Source: Arenicola marina (lineage: Eukaryota; Annelida; Polychaeta; Arenicolidae). Taken from it: a stretch of 64,000 bases of DNA. The position numbers and the translations under genes are program-made. The notes under the pieces are model-generated. The model worked only from the letters and a program-made list of their open reading frames with translations. It did not search any database and had not been told where the DNA came from. The DNA lies in contig OZ025252.1 in the NCBI GenBank assembly GCA_964019135.1, positions 12,716,890-12,780,889 of the forward strand, given 5' to 3'. Below, piece by piece: positions 19,099 through 29,200 of the stretch (its first letter is position 1; the number at the start of each line of letters is the position of its first letter).

Positions 19099-22000
19099 AG
19101 GCTGGTAATGCGGGACGAAAGCCAGTCTACCCGTCGCAGTCCCAGTTGTTGGTCTCCAGGCCAGTAGAAACAGCCAGTTCGATCCAAGCCATGGGAGAGA
19201 TAGAGGGAAGAAGATGTCATATTGTCATCGACACAGCTTCAGAGAAGACGTTCATCAGACCGGATATGACAACGCAGAGACACTTACCCGAAGCCAAGCA
19301 AAAGATCTGTGGTGTGACAGGTCACTGTGCTGTCTTGTGGGGACCTATTGATATTTTGTTGAGGTTGGGAAGTGTCGAGACCAAACACTCAGTCTATGTG
19401 GCAGATATTGACGAACCCTGTATCTTGGGTCTAGACTTCCTGTTACCCAGGGACGGTTACCTGGATCTGGGAAGGATGCAGATGAGGTGTGATGGACAGA
19501 CGATTCCTGTTTGCGCTGTTGGTGAAACCAGTACCACGTTTACTGCTTGTAGGACAACCATTGTGCCTCCCAAATCCGAGAAACTGCTATTGTGCAAAGC
19601 CGAGAGAACACTGAATGCTCGTTACGGGATGGTCGAAGGAGATGAGAGCGTTGCACTAGCAGACGGATTGATGGTAGGCAGGACTTTAGTTGATTTGAAT
19701 GAAGAAGTCGTTCCAATCGTGATGGCAAATGTTTCTTGCCAGCCACAAACAGTACGTGAAGGAAGTCAAGTTGGGTTATGTCAGGAAGTTGTGCAAATTC
19801 AGACTAGAGTGTGCAAAGTAAACCAGCCAGATGGCAATGAGGAATTGCCTGATTATCTTCAGGATCTGTTTCAGAGAAGTTCATCGTGTCTCGATTCCCA
19901 ACAGACAGACAGACTCAGAGAATTGTTAGTGTCCTACGCTGATGTGTTTTCTTCCGGAGACCATGACCTTGGACGCACGGATTTGACAGAGCACCACATT
20001 AATACTGGTGATCATGCGCCAATCAAACAACCGCCAAGAAGAATGGGCCCAATCCAGCGACAGGAGATGGAGAAAGTGATGGAAGACTACGTCAAACAAG
20101 ACGTAGTAGAGAAATCTAGTAGCCCATGGTCATCCGCTGTGGTCCTGGTGAAGAAGAAGGACGGGTCTACAAGGTGTTGTGTGGATTATCGCGCACTTAA
20201 CCAAGTGACAGTCAAGGACTCGTATCCTTTACCTAGAGTGGACGACACTCTGGACGCTCTAACTGGAGCTAAATGGTTCAGCACTCTGGATCTGAAGTCC
20301 GGCTACCACCAGGTGAAAATGGCCGACGCTGACAAGTCGAAGACGGCTTTCTCTTACGGGCAGGGTTTGTGGCAGTTTCGCGTCATGCCGTTTGGATTAT
20401 GTAATTCGCCTGCAACTTTTGAGCGCTTGATGGAGCGAATTCTTGAAGGTCTTCATTGGAAAACGTCAATTGTGTTTCTCGACGATGTGAATGTGTTCGG
20501 AGTGAGTTTCGAACAAGAACTAGAACGACTGGTTGAAGTACTCGACAGATTCCGAGCCGCACAGCTGAAACTGAATCCCCGGAAGTGTCAATTGTTTCAG
20601 AAAGAGGTCCCGTTCCTTGGACATCTTGTGGGAGAAAATGGCGTCCGCACTGATCCTGAAAAAGTGTCAGCCGTCACGAATTGGCCCGTTCCCACGTGTG
20701 TGAGTGAAGTGAGAAGTTTTGTGGGACTCTGTACTTATTACAGAAGATTTGTGAAGGACTTTGCTTCTATTGCAGCACCTCTGCATGATCTAACGAAGAA
20801 AGGCTGTGACTTTGTGTGGTCGAACGAGTGCAAACGGGCGTTTTCTCTCCTGAAAGAAGCTTTGGCTACTGCACCAGTATTACCATTTCCTGACCCAACT
20901 CAGCCGTATGTACTGGACTGTGACGCAAGCAACACCGGCATCAGCGGCGTCCTGTCTCAGAGGAAGGACGGCGCTGAACACGTAGTCGCCTACTTCAGCC
21001 GAGGTCTCAGCAACGCCGAGAAAAACTACTGCGTGACTAGGAAGGAGCTTTTGGCAATAGTGAAAAGTCTAAGTCACTTCCATCCGTACTTGTATGGAGC
21101 GCAATTCACCATCCGTACAGACCACGCTGCGTTGCGTTGGCTGCGAAGCCTGAAAAACCCTGAGGGTCAACTGGCTCGATGGATTGGGAAGATGGACCAG
21201 TATGACTATCAGATCGAGTATCGACCCGGGAAGAGTCACGCGAATGCCGACAGCTTGAGCCGTCGACCTTGCGACGAAGAATGTCACCACTGCCACAATA
21301 AGGAGGCAACGGTGTGTTGTCAGACAGTCTTAACAGACGACGTAACAGATAACATCGCCACATCGCAGAAAGCGGATAAGGACTTGCTGCCCATCATCCA
21401 CCACCTTGGTCAGAGTGTCCTCCGACCAGCGTGGGAGAAGATTTCGAGTGCGAGTGCCAACACCAAGAACTATTGGACGCAATGGGACATGCTGCGGCTA
21501 GACGACGGCGTTCTCCAGCGGAAGTGGGAGTCGCCAGATGGGGTGATCAGGTACTGGCAGACGGTGATGCCGAAGAACCTTCGAGCCGATGTCATGATGG
21601 AAGCACACAATAACATATCTGGAGGTCATCTCGGCGTCAAGAAGACGCTCAGTCACTTGCGACAGAGATTCTATTGGTTAGGCATGCGACGTGACGTAGA
21701 GGAGTGGTGCCGATGCTGCACTATCTGCTGCGCCAAGAAGGGACCACAACGTCAAGGCAGGGCCCCAATGCAGTTGTACCAAGTTGGAGCTCCAATGGAG
21801 AGAGTAGCGGTGGATATCGCTGGGCCGCTACCGCTTTCAACTTCCGGTAGTCGCTACATTTGCGTAGCTATGGACTATTACACCAAATGGCCAGAAGCGT
21901 ACGCAATCCCAAATCAGGAAGCTACTACTGTGGCCAGTGCACTGCTGGATTTCTTCTGGCGATTTGGGATGCCCGATGAACTGCATTCCGATCAGGGAAG

Positions 22001-22892
22001 CAACTTTGAGTCTGCTGTCTTCAAAGAATGCTGCAGTCTACTAGGAATCCAGAAGACGAGAACAACTCCTCTACGACCGCAATCTGACGGCATGGTTGAG
22101 AAGTTTAATTGGACCCTCGGACAAGAGCTAGCGAAATACTGTCAAACTGGACAGGATGAGTGGGAAGAGAAGCTGGCACCGCTGTTGATGGCGTACAGAT
22201 CATGTGAGCATGAATCTACGGGATATACACCGGCAAAGCTGATGCTTGGGCGAGAATTGCGCTTGCCTGTCGACTTGCTTACCGGAAGACCCCCAGATGA
22301 GGAGTTCCCGAGGGACATCCCGAGCTACGTCCGAGAACTACAAGAACGAATGGGAGAGGTACATCATCAAGCGCGCGAGAACTTGAAGATCTCTGGAGAG
22401 ACTATGAAAAGAAGACATGACTTGAAGGCCAGTGAAGTGACCTTCAAGAAAGACGATCATGTCTGGCTGTACAACCCTCGGCGGAAGAAGGGTCTATCTC
22501 CGAAGTTGATGAGCAACTGGGAGGGGCCGTATGTCATTGTCGATCGTCTGTCCGACGTGACTTTCCGCATACGAGCCGGACGAAGTAAGGCGAAAATCGT
22601 CCACGCCAATCGGTTGTGGCGGTACCGCGGACCTGGGCGATATACCTGGGCAGAAGAACTTCCGGAACCCGAGATTGTTGCTGGAATACAGGAACAGCTA
22701 CAGGTGGAGAATCCTTCTACCTTGACTGTGGGAGCTGATTCCGTGCCAGTGAATGATGACATGATGACAGATGAAGATGCTGGTACGGAGCGTGTGGAGC
22801 GCGGTGCAGTTGATCAGAGAGCACCGGAACTGAGGCGGTCCACCAGGCAACGCAGGAAACCGACAAGACATGAGGACTTTATTCGATATTGA
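18939..22892 (+). CDS. pol: Pol polyprotein of Ty3/Gypsy element (PR-RT-RH-IN)
   Basis: A 1317-codon frame overlapping gag by 160 bases in the -1 frame. True Pol residues probably begin at Gly50-Lys51, where the slippery site lies, so the ATG at 18939 is probably unused. Protease: IDTASEKTF with Asp98 (DTA instead of the common DTG/DSG) and ILGLDFL (162-168). RT: LDLKSGYHQV (Asp451) and FLDD (Asp515-Asp516). RNase H: Asp662, Glu703, Asp728, Asp771. Integrase: HHCC finger (H890, H897, C927, C930), DDE triad Asp959, Asp1018, Glu1054 with 35 residues between the last two, and a GPY/F module (WEGPYVIVDRL, 1194-1204). A basic tail (STRQRRKPTR) ends it. All catalytic residues are present, with no stop or frameshift. 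Confidence 0.97.
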   Translation: MRETKEGGSERLPCGRQCTTENVLALWQTWSHAVGMPAAAGLYGGGASFGKRVEAGNAGRKPVYPSQSQLLVSRPVETASSIQAMGEIEGRRCHIVIDTASEKTFIRPDMTTQRHLPEAKQKICGVTGHCAVLWGPIDILLRLGSVETKHSVYVADIDEPCILGLDFLLPRDGYLDLGRMQMRCDGQTIPVCAVGETSTTFTACRTTIVPPKSEKLLLCKAERTLNARYGMVEGDESVALADGLMVGRTLVDLNEEVVPIVMANVSCQPQTVREGSQVGLCQEVVQIQTRVCKVNQPDGNEELPDYLQDLFQRSSSCLDSQQTDRLRELLVSYADVFSSGDHDLGRTDLTEHHINTGDHAPIKQPPRRMGPIQRQEMEKVMEDYVKQDVVEKSSSPWSSAVVLVKKKDGSTRCCVDYRALNQVTVKDSYPLPRVDDTLDALTGAKWFSTLDLKSGYHQVKMADADKSKTAFSYGQGLWQFRVMPFGLCNSPATFERLMERILEGLHWKTSIVFLDDVNVFGVSFEQELERLVEVLDRFRAAQLKLNPRKCQLFQKEVPFLGHLVGENGVRTDPEKVSAVTNWPVPTCVSEVRSFVGLCTYYRRFVKDFASIAAPLHDLTKKGCDFVWSNECKRAFSLLKEALATAPVLPFPDPTQPYVLDCDASNTGISGVLSQRKDGAEHVVAYFSRGLSNAEKNYCVTRKELLAIVKSLSHFHPYLYGAQFTIRTDHAALRWLRSLKNPEGQLARWIGKMDQYDYQIEYRPGKSHANADSLSRRPCDEECHHCHNKEATVCCQTVLTDDVTDNIATSQKADKDLLPIIHHLGQSVLRPAWEKISSASANTKNYWTQWDMLRLDDGVLQRKWESPDGVIRYWQTVMPKNLRADVMMEAHNNISGGHLGVKKTLSHLRQRFYWLGMRRDVEEWCRCCTICCAKKGPQRQGRAPMQLYQVGAPMERVAVDIAGPLPLSTSGSRYICVAMDYYTKWPEAYAIPNQEATTVASALLDFFWRFGMPDELHSDQGSNFESAVFKECCSLLGIQKTRTTPLRPQSDGMVEKFNWTLGQELAKYCQTGQDEWEEKLAPLLMAYRSCEHESTGYTPAKLMLGRELRLPVDLLTGRPPDEEFPRDIPSYVRELQERMGEVHHQARENLKISGETMKRRHDLKASEVTFKKDDHVWLYNPRRKKGLSPKLMSNWEGPYVIVDRLSDVTFRIRAGRSKAKIVHANRLWRYRGPGRYTWAEELPEPEIVAGIQEQLQVENPSTLTVGADSVPVNDDMMTDEDAGTERVERGAVDQRAPELRRSTRQRRKPTRHEDFIRY
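19086..19143 (+). promoter_or_regulatory. -1 ribosomal frameshift signal: slippery heptamer and candidate pseudoknot
   Basis: G GGA AAC at 19086-19092 is in the gag frame as X XXY YYZ, two codons before the gag TAG. Slipping by -1 reads GGG AAA CGA GTA GAG, which is exactly Gly-Lys-Arg-Val-Glu of the pol frame. Downstream, GTAGA (19095-19099) plus CTGG (19102-19105) can pair with CCAGTCTAC (19122-19130). The loop GGGAC (19112-19116) can pair with GTCCC (19139-19143), giving an H-type pseudoknot. The short spacer to the first stem pairs and the 2-base bulge are unusual. Confidence 0.8.
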
Positions 22893-22982
22893 TGTTATTT
22901 GTGATATTGTAACAATTCAGTTTTGATTCTTTGATGTTTTACTATTCATGTGGATTTATACCTTGTCGAGACGACAAAAGCT

Positions 22983-22992
22983 AAGGAGGGGG
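22983..22992 (+). other. Polypurine tract
   Basis: AAGGAGGGGG ends three bases before the 3' LTR, in the expected place for plus-strand primer formation. Confidence 0.85.
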
Positions 22993-22995
22993 TAT

Positions 22996-23358
22996 TGTTA
23001 CGATGGAGCATCTGATAGTATAAGGGGAAAACTAGACCTCGGTGGGAAGGTGCGGTGGGTAAATCGGTGGAGGGGAGCTGGGTAAACAGAACGGCGGGTG
23101 ACGGAGAAAGAGAAACGTGATTGAATGTGGGTAACGCGAAAGACTGGCACGTTATATCACTGTTTGATTATTATGTTGTGGCTCACCACAGTTGTTCCTA
23201 AGTTTCACCGGACTTAAATAAACCGCAAGAACATTTATAGCTACAAGTTGTTGAGTCACTTCGGTGCTCGTTTGCCGGCGACCTTGACCCTGGGCGAGTC
23301 CATTGGGTCCCACACTACGAGGGGTGACCTGACCGGATCCCAGGCACGACGCTTAACA
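22996..23358 (+). repeat. 3' LTR (363 bp)
   Basis: Same sequence and length as 17397-17759 as far as I can read, with AATAAA at 23217-23222. It is followed by (AT)6G, the resumed direct repeat. Confidence 0.96.
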
Positions 23359-23820
23359 ATATATATATATGTATATCAGTACAACATATAGAGGATGGAG
23401 AAAGATAGATCAGCAGACAGATAGATAAATAAATATACAGATGTATAGGTAAAAAGAAATTAATGGATAAGTATTAAGTAGATACATGGACGGAGAAAGA
23501 AATATATAGATGGAGAGCAGGGGCGGATCTAGGAATTTGCCAAGAGGGGGTGGGGTTGCTCCCAGGAAACTTGCGACCGGAGGGGGAGGGGGGGGGGCGC
23601 TGCTCGGAGAAGCCGACTTTAACAGTGTATGTTCTGGTTCCCAAAAGGGGGGGGGGGTGCAACCCCCGTAACCCCCCACCTAGATCCGCCCCTGGAGAGG
23701 TAACATTATATAGATGGAGAGGTAACATTGTTTGATAGACGGAGAAAGAAATGTATAGATGAAGTGATAAATCAGCAAGATTGAGAGACAAATATATGGA
23801 TAGATAAAGAGAAAAACAGA
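23359..23820 (+). repeat. ~1.29-kb direct repeat, right copy, second part
   Basis: Corresponds to about 10925-11389 of the left copy, beginning in the (AT)n block and ending GAAAAACAGA. Beyond 23820 the sequence (TATATGGAAATATAAAG) is unique, where the left copy is instead joined to the LINE poly(A). Confidence 0.92.
23518..23694. mobile_element. hAT-like MITE, 177 bp, copy in right direct repeat
   Basis: Same 16-bp terminal inverted repeats and GAGAG flanks as 11084-11263, and differs mainly in G/C homopolymer lengths. It is a passenger of the duplication and not an independent insertion. Confidence 0.8.
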
Positions 23821-24292
23821 TATATGGAAATATAAAGTATATAGATGCCCTCGATAAAATAGTTAGAATTGTGTCTCTGTAATGCTGCACGTGCTTAGAA
23901 CATTGTATGATGCATTATATGAAATCCAAAACTGACCAACAGAGATGGAAGACTGCCATCGTGTATCACACAGAAAATGGTTAGGTAAAAAGCGAGCATT
24001 CGTGGACTATCCAATCGGTGATACGCATTTGTTAGGTTTATAAATCGAACAATCACAGACCATCTATTACTGACTTGGGGACAGGGCGGCCAATTTTACC
24101 CTTGAGGTTTTCACCCTACAGCCCGTTTTCCCTTCTCTGGGTTCATGAATCCTGGTGTTGTGGCCAAGCTGCATACCCAGGCCGACCAATCCCTCTAAGT
24201 GTGACGGACGCCCTAGAGTGAGGGCCAGCAGGCCAGGCCTCGATCGGCCAGGGGTCACTCATTTTTAGCCGTTTCCAGCGGCTACATTAAAT
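23821..24292. other. Junction DNA between transposon cluster and satellite, no gene recognised
   Basis: About 470 bases of unique-looking sequence. The part at 24075-24260 is GC-rich and could be an old repeat fragment, but I recognise no family. The satellite begins abruptly after ATTAAATG at about 24292. Confidence 0.55.
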
Positions 24293-25659
24293 GCCCACCA
24301 CCCCTGCCCGCCACTTGCCACCACCTCCTCGATCTCCCACCCACCCTCTCCCTAACCCTCCCTCCTTCCCACCACCTCCTCGATCTCCCACCCTCCCTCT
24401 CCGTAACCCCCCCTCCTTCCCACCACCTCCTCGATCTCCCACCCTCCCTCTCCGTAACCCTCCCTCCTTCCCACCACCTCCTCGATCTCCCACCCTCCCT
24501 CTCCCTAACCCTCCCTCCTTCCCGCCACCTCCTCGATCTCCCACCCACCCTCTCCCTAACCCGCCCTCCTTCCCACCACCTCCTCGATCTCCCACCCACC
24601 CCCTCCCTAACACTCCCTCCTTCCCACCACCTCCTCGATCTCCCACCCTCTCCCTAACCCTCGTTCCTTCCCACCACCTCCTAGATCTCCCACCCTCTCC
24701 CTAACCCTCCCTCCTTCCAACCACCTGCTCGATCTCCCACCCTCCCTCTCCCTAACCCGCCCTCCTTCCCACCACCTCCTAGATCTCCCACCCTCTCCCT
24801 AACCCTCCCTCCTTCCCACCACCTCCTCGATCTCCCACCCTCTCTCTAACCCTCGTTCCTTCCCACCACCTCCTAGATCTTCCACCCTCTCCCTAACCCT
24901 CCCTCCTTCCAACCACCTGCTCGATCTCCCACCCTCCCTCTCCCTAACCCTCCCTCCTTCCCACCACCTCCTCGATCTCCCACCCTCTCCCTAACCCTCC
25001 CTCCTTCCCGCCACCTCCTCGATCTCCCACCCTCTCCCTAACCCTCGTTCCTTCCCACCACCTCCTAGATCTCCCACCCTCTCCCTAACCCTCCCTCCTT
25101 CCCACCACCTCCTCGATCTCCCACCCTCTCCCTAACCCTCGTTCCTTCCCACCACCTCCTAGATCTCCCACCCTCTCCCTAACCCTCCCTCCTTCCAACC
25201 ACCTGCTCGATCTCCCACCCTCCCTCTCCCTAACCCTCCCTCCTTCCCACCACCTCCTCGATCTCCCACCCTCTCCCTAACCCTCCCTCCTTCCCGCCAC
25301 CTCCTCGATCTCCCACCCTCTCCCTAGCCCGCCCTCCTTCCCACCACCTCCTCGATCTCCCACCCTCCCTCTCCCTAACCCCCCCTCCTTCCCGCCACCT
25401 CCTCGATCTCCCATACCTCTCCCTAACCCTCCCTCCTTCCCACCACCTCCTCGATCTGCCACCCTCCCTCTCCCTAACCCTCCCTCCTTCCCACCACCTC
25501 CTCAATCTCCCACCACCCTCCCTCCTTCCCACCACCTCCTAGATCTCCCACCCTCCCTCTCCTTAACCCTGCCTCCTTCCCACCACCTCCTCGATCTCCC
25601 ACCCTCTCCCTAACCCTCCCTCCTTCCCACCACCTCCTCGATCTCCCACCCTCCCTCTC

Positions 25660-26400
25660 CCTAACCCTCCCTCCTTCCCACCACCTGCTCGATCTCCCAC
25701 CCTCTCCCTAACCCGCCCTCCTTCCCACCACCTCCTCGATCTCCCACCCTCCCTCTCCCTAACCCTCCCTCCTTCCCACCACCTCCTCGATCTCCCACCC
25801 TCTCCCTAACCCTCCCTCCCTCCCACCACCTCCTCGATCTCCCACCCTCCCTCTCCCTAACCGCCCCTCCTTCCCGCCACCTCCTCGATCTCCCACCCAC
25901 CCTCTCCCTAACCCTCCCTCCTTCCCACCACCTCCTCGATCTCCCACCCACCCTCTCCCTAACCCTCCCTCCTTCCCACCACCTCCTAGATCTCCCACCC
26001 TCCCTCTACCTAACCCTCCCTCCTTCCCGCCACCTGCTCGATCTCCCCCCCTCTCCCTAACCCTCCCTCCTTCCCACCACCTCCTCGATCTCCCACCCAC
26101 CCTCTCCCTAACCCTCCCTCCTTCCCACCACCTCCTCGATCTCCCACCCTCCCTCTCCCTAACCCTCCCTCCTTCCCACCACCTCCTCGATCTCCCACCC
26201 TCTCCCTAACCCTCCCTCCCTCCCACCACCTCCTCGATCTCCCACCCTCCCTCTCCCTAACCGCCCCTCCTTCCCGCCACCTCCTCGATCTCCCACCCAC
26301 CCTCTCCCTAACCCTCCCTCCTTCCCACCACCTCCTCGATCTCCCACCCACCCTCTCCCTAACCCTCCCTCCTTCCCACCACCTCCTCGATCTCCCACCC
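25660..26400. repeat. ~400-bp higher-order duplication in satellite
   Basis: A block of about eight units around 25660-25951 recurs at about 26060-26351, sharing rare variants (AACCGCCCC, CTCCCTCCCACC, CCCACCCACC) in the same order at a 400-base offset. Confidence 0.7.
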
Positions 26401-27232
26401 TCTCCCTAACCCTCCCTCGTTCCCACCACCTCCTCGATCTCCCACCCTCTCCCTAACCTTGCCTCCTTCCCACCACCTCCTAGATCTCCCACCCTCCCTC
26501 TCCCTAACCCTCCCTCCTTCTCACCACCTCCTCGATCTCCCACCCTCTCCCTAACCCTCCCTCCTTCCCACCACCTCCTCGATCTCCCACCCTCTCCCTA
26601 ACCCTCCCTCCTTCCCACCACCTCCTCGATCTCCCACCCTCCCTCTCCCTAACCCTCCCTCCTTCCCACCACCTCCTCGATCTCCCACCCTCCCTCTCCC
26701 TAACCCTCCCTCCTTCCCACCACCTCCTCGATCTCCCACCCTCTCCCTAACCCTCCCTCCTTCCCACCACCTCCTCGATCTCCCAGCCTCCCTCTCCCTA
26801 ACCCTCCCTCCTTCCCACCACCCGCTCGATCTCCCACCCTCCCTCTCCCTAACCCTCCCTCCTTCCCACCACCTCCTCGATCTCCCACCCTCCCTCTCGC
26901 TAACCCTCCCTCCTTCCCACCACCTCCTCGATCTCCCACCCTCTCCCTAACCCTCCCTCCTTCCCACCACCTCCTCGATCTCCCACCCTCCCTCTCGCTA
27001 ACCCTCCCTCCTTCCCACCACCTCCTCGATCTCCCACCCTCCCTCTCGCTAACCCCCCCTCCTTCCCACCACCTCCTCAATCTCCCACCACCCTCCCTCC
27101 TTCCCACCACCTCCTCGATCTCCCACCCACCCTCTCCCTAGCCCGCCCTCCCCACCACCTCCTCGATCTCCCACCCTCTCCCTAACCCTCCCTCCTTCCC
27201 ACCACCTCCTCAATCTCCCACCCTCCCTCTCC

Positions 27233-27945
27233 CTAACCCCCCCTCCTTCCCACCACCTCCTCGATCTCCCACCCTCTCCCTAACCCTCCCTCCTTCCCAC
27301 CACCTCCTCGATCTCCCACCCTCCCTCTCCCTAACCCTCCCTCCTTCCCACCACCTCCTCGATCTCCCACCCTCCCTCTCCCTAACCCTCCCTCCCCACC
27401 ACCTCCTCGATCTCCCACCCTCTCCCTAACCCTCCCTCCTTCCCACCACCTCCTCAATCTCCCACCCTCCCTCTCCCTAACCCTCCCTCCTTCCCACCAC
27501 CTCCTCGATCTCCCACCCTCCCTCTCCCTAACCCTCCCTCCCCACCACCTCCTCGATCTCCCACCCTCTCCCTAACCCTCCCTCCTTCCCACCACCTCCT
27601 CAATCTCCCACCCTCCCTCTCCCTAACCCCCCCTCCTTCCCACCACCTCCTCGATCTCCCACCCTCTCCCTAACCCCCCCTTCTTCCCACCACCTCCTCA
27701 ATATCCCACCCTCCCTCTCCCTAACCCTCCCTCCTTCCCACCACCTCCTCGATCTCCCACCCTCTCCCTAACCCTCCCTCCTTCCCACCACCTCCTCGAT
27801 CTCCCACCCTCCCTCTCCCTAACCCTCCCTCCTTCCCACCACCTCCTCGATCTCCCACCCTCCCTCTCCCTAACCCTCCCTCCCCACCACCTCCTCGATC
27901 TCCCACCCTCTCCCTAACCCTCCCTCCTTCCCACCACCTCCTCAA
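27233..27945. repeat. ~488-bp higher-order duplication in satellite
   Basis: The unit-variant order of 27233-27457 recurs at 27721-27945, including the unit missing CTTC (CCCTCCCCACCACC) and the CTCAATCTCC variant. Confidence 0.7.
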
Positions 27946-27964
27946 TCTCCCACCCTCCCTCTCC

Positions 27965-29200
27965 CTAGCCCGCCCTCCTTCCCACCACCTGCTCGATCTC
28001 CCACCCTCTCCCTAACTCTCCCTCCTTCCCACCACCTCCTCGATCTCCCACCCTCCCTCTCCCTAACCCTCCCTCCTTCCCACCACCTCCTCGATCTCCC
28101 ACCCTCCCTCTCCCTAACCCTCCCTCCCCACCACCTCCTCGATCTCCCACCCTCTCCCTAACCCTCCCTCCTTCCCACCACCTCCTCGATCTCCCACCCT
28201 CTCCCTAACCCCCCCTCCTTCCCACCACCTCCTCAATCTCCCACCACCCTCCCTCCTTCCCACCACCTCCTCGATCTCCCACCCACCCTCTCCCTAGCCC
28301 GCCCACCTTCCCACCACCTGCTCGATCTCCCACCCTCTCCCTAACCCTCCCTCCTTCCCACCACCTGCTCGATCTCCCACCCTCTCCCTAACCCTCCCTC
28401 CTTCCCACCACCTCCTCGATCTCCCACCCTCCCTCTCCCTAACCCTCCCTCCTTCCCACCACCTCCTCGATCTCCCACCCTCCCTCTCTCTAACCCTCCC
28501 TCCTTCCCACCACCTCCTCGATCTTCCACCCTCTCCCTAACCCTCCCTCCTTCCCACCACCTCCTCGATCTCCCACCCTCTCCCTAACCCTCCCTCCTTC
28601 CCACCACCTGCTCGATCTCCCACCCTCCCTCTCCCTAACCCTCCCTCCTTCCCACCACCTCCTCGATCTCCCACCCTCTCCCTAACTCTCCCTCCTTCCC
28701 ACCACCTCCTCGATCTCCCACCCTCCCTCTCCCTAACCCTCCCTCCTTCCCACCACCTCCTCGATCTCCCACCCTCCCTCTCCCTAACCCTCCCTCCCCA
28801 CCACCTCCTCGATCTCCCACCCTCTCCCTAACCCTCCCTCCTTCCCACCACCTCCTCGATCTCCCACCCTCTCCCTAACCCCCCCTCCTTCCCACCACCT
28901 CCTCAATCTCCCACCACCCTCCCTCCTTCCCACCACCTCCTCGATCTCCCACCCACCCTCTCCCTAGCCCGCCCACCTTCCCACCACCTGCTCGATCTCC
29001 CACCCTCTCCCTAACCCTCCCTCCTTCCCACCACCTGCTCGATCTCCCACCCTCTCCCTAACCCTCCCTCCTTCCCACCACCTCCTCGATCTCCCACCCT
29101 CCCTCTCCCTAACCCTCCCTCCTTCCCACCACCTCCTCGATCTCCCACCCTCCCTCTCTCTAACCCTCCCTCCTTCCCACCACCTCCTCGATCTTCCACC
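27965..29200. repeat. ~670-bp higher-order duplication in satellite
   Basis: 27965-28530 and 28635-29200 share the same succession of rare variants (AACTCTCC, CCACCACCCTCC, GCCCGCCCACC, CTCGATCTTCC) at a 670-base offset. Confidence 0.75.

Larger units (their letters stand above)
17397..23358 (+). mobile_element. Full-length Ty3/Gypsy LTR retrotransposon (5,962 bp)
   Basis: Order: 363-bp 5' LTR, tRNA-Leu primer-binding site, gag, pol in the -1 frame (protease, RT, RNase H, integrase), polypurine tract, 363-bp 3' LTR. The domain order PR-RT-RH-IN defines Ty3/Gypsy. No env-like frame follows pol. The LTRs begin TGTTACG and end TTAACA. Flanks carry ATAT on both sides, and subtracting one ATAT gives exactly the (AT)6 seen in the empty left direct-repeat copy. 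The LTRs look identical when read base by base, and gag and pol are uninterrupted, so the insertion is recent and potentially autonomous. Two zinc knuckles and tRNA-Leu priming would suit a Mag-like lineage, but I cannot place it without a phylogeny. Confidence 0.97.

Noticed and set aside
22893-22980. env-like third frame after pol
   Set aside because: Only about 100 bases separate the pol stop from the 3' LTR, with no open frame of useful length.
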